Source: Bretschneidera sinensis | Taxonomy: Eukaryota; Streptophyta; Magnoliopsida; Brassicales; Akaniaceae | DNA length: 64,000 nt | Direction of reading: 5' to 3' | Assembly (NCBI GenBank): GCA_023935145.1 | Contig: CM043705.1 | Location: 24,215,290-24,279,289 of the forward strand | Shown here: positions 56,071-64,000 of the stretch, in pieces | Position numbering within the stretch: the stretch's first letter is position 1 | Layout: every line of letters starts with the position of its first letter | Made by a program: the position numbers and the translations under genes | The notes under the pieces: generated by a model | The model's input: the letters and a program-made list of their open reading frames with translations, nothing else | Database searches by the model: none | What the model was told of the DNA's origin: nothing

Positions 56071-57499
56071 GGCAGCTTCATTCCTCTCCCATTTCTCTTC
56101 TCTTCTATTTTCTTTCCCTGTGCGCTGCATGACATTTCACCATTTTCTCATTCAAAATTCTTTCACTATCTCCCTCTCTTTCATATTTCACTCTCTCTCA
56201 TATTTCCCTCATTTCTATCATTTTCGTTTTTTCTCCTCTTCACCACTTTCTCTCGCTACCAAAAATTGTAACCGTCCTTTCTCTATACTCTCTAGTTTCT
56301 TTTCTTATTTATGTTTTGTTAGTTTAACTTTTTAAATTTTGATATATATGTTTCTTAGGTACCATTTGGTGGGTTGCAAATTTTTTTTTTTTGGTTTTAT
56401 GTCACCCATTTTCTCAAGTCTCTCTATTATAAGTCCTCTCTAACTTGCTTTGTTAATTTTGTTTATTTAATTTATTTCTGCTTTTTAATTTTTTTAATTT
56501 TGATATATATATTGTATAGGTTCCGTTTAGTGGGTTTCAATTTTTTTGTTTTCAAATGTTTTGATTGTGTTTGTTTTTTATTTTGTTTCCAATATTTGAA
56601 AACATAGTTTAATTCTAAATTTTGGGCCTTGTTCATAAGTTTCTATGATATCCTACTGGACTTTAAAAAATATTTAGTAATTCTTTTTAGTCCTAATTAA
56701 TAGATATATGAAGTGAAATATTACTGTAATATCATATTCTTCAATTAATGAAATCTCCAATGAATATATACAAGTGACACCCCTGCATTCTGCTTCAACT
56801 ATATACTTGGAAAAAATTATTACCATCAATATAATAAACTTATTTTTTAAATTTTTCAGTTAAATAATGTAATGGTTTAGTTATACGTGATTGGAAAATG
56901 TAAATGCTCCCCAAGTTTTCTTATATGATATTTCTGCAATATATACAAGTACTTGTTCCATACAAATTAAGAATCTAAGTTTGTTTTTATACATAGCGTG
57001 GAAAAATTAATTAATTGAATAAAATTTATTTGTAAGGGAAAATCATCAAATAATAATATAACTACCTTGTAACTAATGAAAAATATTCAATTCAATAATG
57101 TTATAGATTAAGCTTTGAAGCTGTGGTACATCAGAATGTTATAGACATTTCAATTCGACTCGTGTAACTCAATTGGCTATAAATATTTGGAGCATGAAAA
57201 ATACGAAGAGAGAGCCACAAACTATCAATGGTAGTAAGTAATGTATCATGTCACTAGTGAATTAATTAAAAGTCATTACTAGTGATACGTGTATGGTAAT
57301 TTTAACATAGCTCAATTGGGAAAAAAATTTTAAAAAGAATTTTTTTTTTTAGATCTGTAGAAAGTTTGCCTCACTTTGTTCTATACTTACGCTACATGAT
57401 TAAGCAGAAGTTTGGTTTTGTGTTGATAATATACCATGTCACTAGTGACTAGCTTCTTTAATAATTAAGTAGCCTAGCTAATTAGGGTGCTTGAAATTA

Positions 57500-59425
57500 G
57501 ATTAGAAACAGAGCCTAGAGAGAGAGAGAAAAAGGTAAGAAAGATAGATAACTTTAATAAAATTAGTTAGTTTTAGTATCTTTTTGATGACTACAGTTAA
57601 TATAAATTAGTGGAAGGGCTATACATGTAGTTTATACTAAGATTTGTGAGAAGATAATTGATGAGTCTAGCATTTAGATAAAGAGAGTGAAAACTGGTAG
57701 ACTTCAAGTTTAAGAAAGATAAATTATTTTTTCTTAAAGAATTTCAATCCTAAACTCATCCAAAAGTATTTTGAGCTTTAATAATTGATAAAGTTTTAAA
57801 AGTAAGATCTTGAAAATATTTATTTTGCTTTAAACCATGCTAAAAAAAATCTTGTAAAGATTTTAAATAAAATTGAAGAGGTTTGTGACTTAACCCTAAA
57901 TTTCTATGCATGTATAAATTTTATGATATGTTTGAGTGTTATTTAATTATATGTTTCTTATGTGAGTAAACTAAGTGTATATATATATATATATAATATG
58001 TTAGGTGTGACTGAAAGGAAAAACACCAAGACTAGTAAGTAATCCAAAGGTTAGAACTTGGCAAAGCAAAGGTGAGTTTAACCTTAGTTTTAATAAGCAT
58101 AAAAATTTGTATAATAGAAATAAACAGTTAAAAATTTGAAAAATATGGTTGATTATGATATTATAAATAGTAGTGTTATGAGCATATATATAGATATGTT
58201 GAGGTATAATTATATAAAAAGTGAGTATAGAAGTGGTTTGATGTAGTTGTGTTTGAGAAAAAAAGTGATGTTTTCGTTGTAATGAAAATGATTGATGGAT
58301 TGTTATGAATTTAGTGATGTGATTTGTTGATGTTTGTTTGAGTACAAAATCGTTTCATTATAAATGCATTTTCATGAGTTTTACGGTATGTTAATGAGGG
58401 AGGAGTGATGGGTGAGGCCGGTAGATTCCTTCCCATAAGGGGTGTAAGGGTACCGAAGAAATTTGGACGTGTAGGACCTTGCCCGGGAAAGGGTGTAGGG
58501 GATCCGAAGTTGTATTGTTGAGAAAGATTATTGAGAAAACGTACCAGCACGAGGGGAGACATCCCCATTGCTATATGATTGGCCCAGTTAAGGGCTTGAT
58601 GATGAGATGATTGAGACATGATTATGCATTGCACTGCATTGTATTGCATTTCATTGATGCATTTTTGTGATTGGCCCCTGAGAGGTGTATATGGTGATTT
58701 TCCTACGAGGGACACATGTTGTGATTGCCCTATGAGGGGTATATGTTTGTGTTTGGCCCATGAGGTAGATGATATGATTGAATTAGTAAGAATCATTTGG
58801 ATGTTGGTTGTTTGTAATGAGTAAAAATATTAAGATGATGATTATTTATAAATAATTCGAGACGTGTATGATGTGGTAAAAAAAATTACTTGTATGATTT
58901 ATTAAACATATTAGCGTTTTATTGAAATCATGTATCCTTTTGTGATAAGTATTGAGAAAAGTAACTGGAAATGTATATATAAAATTTATAATACATATAA
59001 CACGAACTACGTAATAAAGAAACTAAATTCTCAAAATGATTGGTTCTAGTAAAATGTTTAGCTTTTTAGCTCACCTCTCCAATTTTTATTAACTTTTCAG
59101 GAAAGTGCTTAAAGGTTGGCATTAAAGTTGAAAAGGGATCCTTATTAAAGTTCTCGTCCACGACATCCTCATCTATTGGGTCATGTTAGGAGGCTAAGTT
59201 TTTGTCCTATCTTATTTTTGTAAAAGTGTACAAATTAGTCGTAAATTGAGGAAGTTTCTTTTTGCTTGTGCCTTTTGTAAACTTTTGAGGGTTGGTTTAA
59301 TGTATGTGCATAGATTTGAAATGTTTCAAAAGAATGTTGTATGTTTGCATCTTGGGTTAAGGTTCTCAATGCTGAAAGGTAATAGAACTGTTTCGAGTAG
59401 GGCCCACTCGGGATGGGTTGTAGTC
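57500..59425 (+). mobile_element. Probable old gypsy-type solo LTR or LTR fragment (copy 2)
   Basis: Counterpart of 151-2050. The end part reads GGGCCCACTCGGGATGGGTT, closer to a GGGTCGTTACA-type LTR end than in copy 1. No clear left terminus: GATTAGAAACAG at 57500 is the same point at which the copia LTR adjoins copy 1. Confidence 0.45.
58590..58760. repeat. Imperfect tandem block absent from copy 1
   Basis: Contains GATTGGCCCCTGAGAGGTGT, GATTTTCCTACGAGGGACAC, GATTGCCCTATGAGGGGTAT and TTTGGCCCATGAGG, about 30-35 bp apart, plus a short TGCATTGCACTGCATTG run. Copy 1 (near 1295-1320) has only one such unit, so it was lost there or expanded here. Confidence 0.75.
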
Positions 59426-60479
59426 ATTGACAATAATTTGATGCATTTCCTATTCAAAACTTTAGATTCTTCCTAAGTGATAATTTAATGAGATTTATTA
59501 CAATTGACTTCCAAAATTTACTTCATTATAAATTTTTTGTTAATTTCTTTTCATCTAGAAACCATATCTCGTCATTGTCTTCCATTATTGATGGAAGTTT
59601 TACAGTTGATTGGTTGCTTACTTTAGTGATACATATTAAGGTTTCATATAAGTGCTCATTTGGAATAGCGAACGGAGAGTGGGATAAAATGAGATGATTC
59701 CACTGAGGCTTACATTTGATAAAAAAAAGCATAAAAATGACCCTATGTTACTAATGTGTAAAAATTATTTCATCTTATCCTCCTTTTAATAATATCATTC
59801 TCTTAATTTGTTGTATCAAACTTGCACTAAAGTTATATTTTATAATTGAAATTTCGAGTAATCGATTTATTATACGATTTTTATTGAATAGTAAAATTCG
59901 ATCTTAAATTTTATTTTTGAAATGGGACCTTAGAAAACTGGTATAAAGAACCTCATCTAAGTTTTACCTTTGACAAATATCAATAAGCAAGAACACACCA
60001 TGTGAGTGATTTTAGATAAAGAGATTTGTATATTATGAGATTTCAAATTTGTTTATCAACACAAAATTATATTATGGTGAATTTTTTAATATTTAAATTA
60101 TTCAAATTCATCAATGAAAAATCCCAAAAGATTGAAGTGACGGAAAAACATATGCGTAGCATATATTCTACAGGAAAAAATTAAATTATTTACGATCGCC
60201 AGTTCCTTAAAAAATGACCCAAATTATGGAGAGCTAATGTTGAAGGGACATTTTTTTTTTTTCTGTTTGAGAAAACTAAAAGTAGAATTCTATAGTTTAT
60301 TTACTCGAAGATTAACAGAAATAGCATGCATGTGGTTTCAAACAACACATCACTCTACCGTTATCTTTCATTTTATTATTATCATTTTGGAAAATGTTGA
60401 AAAGATATTTTTTGACTTGATGCCATCAAAATATGAAATTACATAATTAAATAATCAAAATTTGTAACTCATATATTAT

Positions 60480-60860
60480 AGAAAAATGGAATGAATTTAG
60501 AAATGAATTTTCATGTTTGACTTTCTTAATGTTAAATAGTAAATTCAATTGAATTCTTATGATTAAAATGTTTGGAATGAATGAAGAATACAAAAAGAGA
60601 GGGAAAAGGAGAAAAGGCAGAGGAAGAGGAAGAGGAAGAAAATGAGAGAAGGAAAAAGAAAGAATATTTTAGTCTACATAACTTTTTAATCATCATTTTG
60701 TAAAAATTCATTTGTAAATTCTATCAAGTTTGATAGAATTTTCAACAAGCTCAAAATGAATTCATTTTAAAATGAATTCTATAGCTTTTCATTATTCCAA
60801 ACATAACTAGAATTACAAATGAATTCCATCAAAATTCTGATTCATTTCAATCAAATTCCT
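60480..60860. repeat. MITE-like repeat (copy 2)
   Basis: Counterpart of 3165-3520, with AATTCAATTGAATTCTTATG at the left and GAATTCCATCAAAATTC at the right. A purine-rich block GGCAGAGGAAGAGGAAGAGG is slightly expanded. Confidence 0.5.
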
Positions 60861-61039
60861 AATTGGAACTTTTTTACCGATCAATCGTAGAAGAAGAATT
60901 CTGATTCATTTCAATCAAACTCCTCAGATACAAGAAAACAATTCAATCCAAAAGGCGATGATCATAGTTCTCAAACGAGTAATCAAAAGGATTGCAAAGT
61001 CTTACATTCCAATAAGAGGCAAGCGATCAAAACTTATAT

Positions 61040-61165
61040 AGTATGTTTAGATGGTGGGGAATGAAGGAAAAAAATGGAGTATGTGTATCTCTTCAATAAT
61101 TTATTGTTTTTATGAAATACATGTACCCCTCCATTTCCTTTCCCTTCAATCCAAACACACCCTTG
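61040..61165. repeat. Short terminal-inverted-repeat element (MITE-like), copy 2
   Basis: Left TTTAGATGGTGGGGAATGAA, right CCTTTCCCTTCAATCCAAAC; counterpart of 3879-4015. Confidence 0.5.
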
Positions 61166-61375
61166 GTTTTATCCATACAAATCATAAATGCCTTAATGCT
61201 GTTGTATTTCATGAAACTAAACAAGAGTCTTCTAAAAAGATTCTTCACACATCTATTATATATGACTAATGAACTCCTATGAGTTACAAAAAAGCCACAT
61301 GCTGTCAACTTCATAAACCTAATGCTACTAGGTATGCAGTAGTTTTCAGTCACAAGACTTAAAAGGGTATCAAGT

Positions 61376-62923
61376 TCATTTTTTCGTCATATGAAGAAGG
61401 CCACTACCTACAAGGTTTAAGTTCCTCTGCATTTTTCCTTCATGATCCAAGTATATGATTTCTGCAGTTGGTGAAACTCGAGGAAAGCGAGTCAAGTCAT
61501 TCAATACTATTCCTCTGTAGAATCGATCTGCTTCGTGCAGTTCAACAATCATCCTCTTAAGGTGTACTGACTTGTCAAGTAATAGTTTTATGAACAACAT
61601 CTCAGGCCTCGCACCAGTTATGTGCCCCACTATTACATGTCTCAAATTAATGAAACAAGATAAGCGGTTTTCAGCTTCAAGAAACTCTGTGACTAGTCTC
61701 ATATCAGCAGATGGATTTGTTCGAGCCTGCAAAAGATGATCAAATAAGAAATTGATATTCTAAATAAATTTGTAGAGCTACATTAAAACAATAGAATAAA
61801 GTAGTAAGAACTCACTAAGATGTCAAGTCATATTAGTTCTGGTGAGCTCTTAATCAAGCAAAGAGCACAAGACACAGAATCCAAATCTTCAAAAGGAAAG
61901 TTTGGAAGGCTGATACGACACAGATGCTTAAAAGTAAATGGAAGCTGACTTCGTACATTTCCTTCAGCCAGGAACTTGGAAGAGGAAAGGCAACAAATAT
62001 TAGGACTTCAAAACAAGGTACCCAAAATAGCAACAATTCACTTTTAAGTTGTAATTCATAAACAAATCTATGTTACCTTTAGATAATAATCTCCTGCAAG
62101 AAGCACCCATACGCTAGCTAAGCATCTTAGACTCTGGATAAAACTTGGGGGTTTCCCATGCTCAGACTTCTGATTCATTTGTGGTAGTTGACTTAAACAT
62201 ACTGCTACTATAGCTAAAAATTGTGTATCTTTGATGCAAATATACATTGGAACTATCCATGACCATCAACACTTGCAGTTGTGAAGCATGAATATTTAGA
62301 AAATCAAGACAATTCAAAGCGTGAAGTTTCAACACCTTAAGTAGTGGACACTTAGAGATTTAATTCTCAAAGACATCATTTGAAATTGTGATATGATAAA
62401 GACTTAAGCTAGAAAAACTACTAAACCCAATAAAAGTAGGAGGAGGCTGAATTACACAACAATGAAGGGTCTAGCTCCTAAGATCTGAACAAGAAGATAA
62501 GCAAGAACGTGGTTTATATCGTTCACCGCTCTTCAACACAAGGGTGAAATCCCTTATACCTTTTCTCGACAGATGCATAATCCATTCATCGATATCTGGG
62601 CAGCTTTTCATAGTTCTACTTGAAAGAGTGAATGCAAGTATTGGTCCATCATGCTGAAGGAGAATATTGTGAATAACCTTCACAAGCTCATCCACGAGAT
62701 ATGATTGATGGCATGAATTGAAATCACCTCGAATACAATTATTATCAAAAATAAGATATGGCAGCGAAACCCATCTATATCTCCATTTCCTTGATAGTAT
62801 ACCTGTTCTTACCGCATCTCTAATGGGCAGTTTAGCGAGGATGCATTCTGTTACATCTTTTGGTAAGTCACTGATTCTATCTACAGATGATTCCTGGCAG
62901 GTCCTCAGTCTACAGCTATTCAT
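61376..62923 (-). pseudogene. F-box/FBD/LRR-repeat protein, At1g13570-like, copy 2 (broken)
   Basis: Same three-exon structure as copy 1: 62077-62923, 61816-61974 and 61726-61376, with conserved GT/AG sites. The start ATG is at 62921-62923. The F-box is intact (DRISDLPKDV, LAKLPIRDAVRT, SRKWRYRW). A TAG replaces the leucine codon after CSDLRS near 62472, so only about 150 residues can be made. A one-base insertion near 62245 also shifts the frame of the LRR part. The position of the copy 1 TGA is an intact glycine here, and exon 3 lacks the copy 1 deletion (ARTNPSADMRLVTEFLEAEN, PEMLFIKLLL). An extra A near the end gives a stop a few codons early. Role inferred from family: SCF substrate receptor. 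Confidence 0.88.
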
Positions 62924-64000
62924 TCTGCTACTTGGAAATCTAAACAAAAATAAGAGACCAGTACAGAACCTTCTGATATTTAATTCTAGTATAATGTATG
63001 AACTCAAAATGGTTTTTGGGAACAAAACAAACAAAATTAACAATTCTATAATCCTCTAGAAGTTGTGCTAGACACTCTTAAGAACAGGAACAGCAGTCAT
63101 TATCGTCATTATCAACAACAACAATAAAAAGATCAATATACAAGATAATTAACTCAAATTCTGGAGGTAGACAGCTAACTTGCCAGTAATTTGGCATTTA
63201 CGTAACCTCTTACTCATTCCCTATTCAGCATGTATCTTTTTTAATTCTTCCCCGATAAAATTAATTTTTGAATGAGGTTAATATACATCCACCATAATTT
63301 ACAATAAAATAAGTTCGAAACAGTTGAAACATTTCGGTTGCGACCAAAACAGTCGAAACACTTTATTTCGACCGAAACATAATATTATATGATTTTTTTA
63401 TTTTTTATTTTTTCTTCTATCCTCCCCATTGGTTTAAAATTTGTTTTCACAAGATATTTTTTTGACAATGACACCTTTAAATAAGTTTAGAAAGTTTGGG
63501 AATGCAACTGTAAATATTTTTAGCTAATGTTGCTTTGGATTAGTAGTTCTTAAAATTAATAACATGAACTTAGTGTTATTTTGTGTTCGTATTTGAATTT
63601 GGGATTACAGTTCTGATTTGATTTTGGTTAATACACCATTTTTATCACCTGTTTGAATGATTATGATTTTATTATAATTTGTATTTATAAATCTATATAT
63701 ATATTTTTTGAAATGTATGTAATTTGACATGAACATATTTGAAAATGCCGTCAAATCTGATAGGGCGCACCAAAACAATCCGAAACCAAAACATTTCATT
63801 TTAATAGCTAAAACAAAACGTTGTCCAACCAGAATTGGGTATTATGAGGAGTTTTTCCTCTTTTTTTTGGACAAAGGGTATTATGAGGTTTTACATTTGT
63901 CTATCTATCTTAAGTAGAAAGTCATAATACAGTGAGTTGTTTTACCATTTAAAAATTTCTTATTCAGAAGGAGGAAACCCACTAAGAAAAATGGACTAAA
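62924..64000 (-). other. Probable 5' UTR intron of F-box copy 2, running off the window
   Basis: No independent gene is recognised. An AG acceptor precedes the ATG as in copy 1. The donor seen in copy 1 (about 6992) would lie beyond the right edge. The open frames here do not correspond between the two copies. Confidence 0.4.

Larger units (their letters stand above)
54621..57499. other. Mostly unassigned spacer
   Basis: No cellular gene is recognised. A MITE-like copy lies at 54835-55060 and a palindromic, transposon-like end at 55817-56070. Between 56080 and 56340 the plus strand is pyrimidine-rich (CTCTCCC, TTCTCTTC), resembling a 5' UTR or leader; the frames at 56120-56335 and 56374-56607 have no known domain. 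Confidence 0.5.
57500..64000. repeat. Segmental duplication, copy 2
   Basis: Direct copy of 151-~6700, continuing off the right edge. Differences include an extra block at about 58590-58760 and a region at 63310-63530 that differs from copy 1 (about 6180-6240) and carries GAAACATTTCGG-like repeats. Confidence 0.92.

Noticed and set aside
56120..56607. Two hydrophobic plus-strand frames that could be small membrane proteins
   Set aside because: Pyrimidine-rich DNA gives Phe/Ser/Leu-rich frames by chance; no homology recognised and no splice structure evident.

Overview
The window is AT-rich plant nuclear DNA. The evidence is two copies of an intron-containing F-box/FBD/LRR gene of the At1g13570 type, a pectinesterase remnant, and an almost continuous layer of plant transposons (Ty1/copia, Athila-, Tat- and Tekay-type Ty3/gypsy, TRIM, CACTA). 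Gene and element types point to a eudicot, perhaps a woody one, but the species cannot be read from the sequence. No intact cellular protein-coding gene was found; every recognised coding unit carries lesions.

Layout. 1-150 is the end of a copia LTR. 151-~6700 and 57500-64000 are two direct copies of one segment, still matching at the right edge of the window. Each copy holds an old LTR-like sequence, small MITE-like repeats and a minus-strand F-box gene. The two F-box copies are broken by different mutations. 7189-8890 is a four-unit ~427-bp tandem array. 9013-11055 is a non-autonomous CACTA element filled by a ~170-bp tandem repeat. 12816-13064 is a pectinesterase fragment that ends at the terminus of a larger CACTA element (13065 to at least 23776). 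That CACTA element carries two transposase-related genes on the minus strand and is split by a copia element (17401-23319) with a perfect AAAGG target duplication.

25848-~35150 is a minus-strand Athila-type element with its 3' LTR but no 5' LTR. It is fused at its 5' side to the start of another gypsy element (PBS and LTR at 35558-~36120). 36240-~40620 is the 3' part of a plus-strand copia element, split by a gypsy solo LTR (37316-38874).

41702-54620 is the most unusual structure. Short TRIM LTRs form its outer ends. Between them lie a copia gag region and a copia LTR, and both switches between TRIM and copia sequence fall at the shared LTR-end/primer-binding-site junction. Into this composite went an Athila-family solo LTR (41920-43229, TSD AAGAT), then a Tekay-type LTR (45720 to ~54286), and inside that LTR an opposite-orientation Tekay element (46326-53115, TSD GTTGA). 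54621-57499 is mostly unassigned, with one MITE copy and a palindromic, transposon-like end.

The features do not form a pathway. They record a duplicated, decaying F-box locus pushed apart by about 50 kb of successive transposon insertions. Nesting and target-site duplications give a relative order of events in several places.
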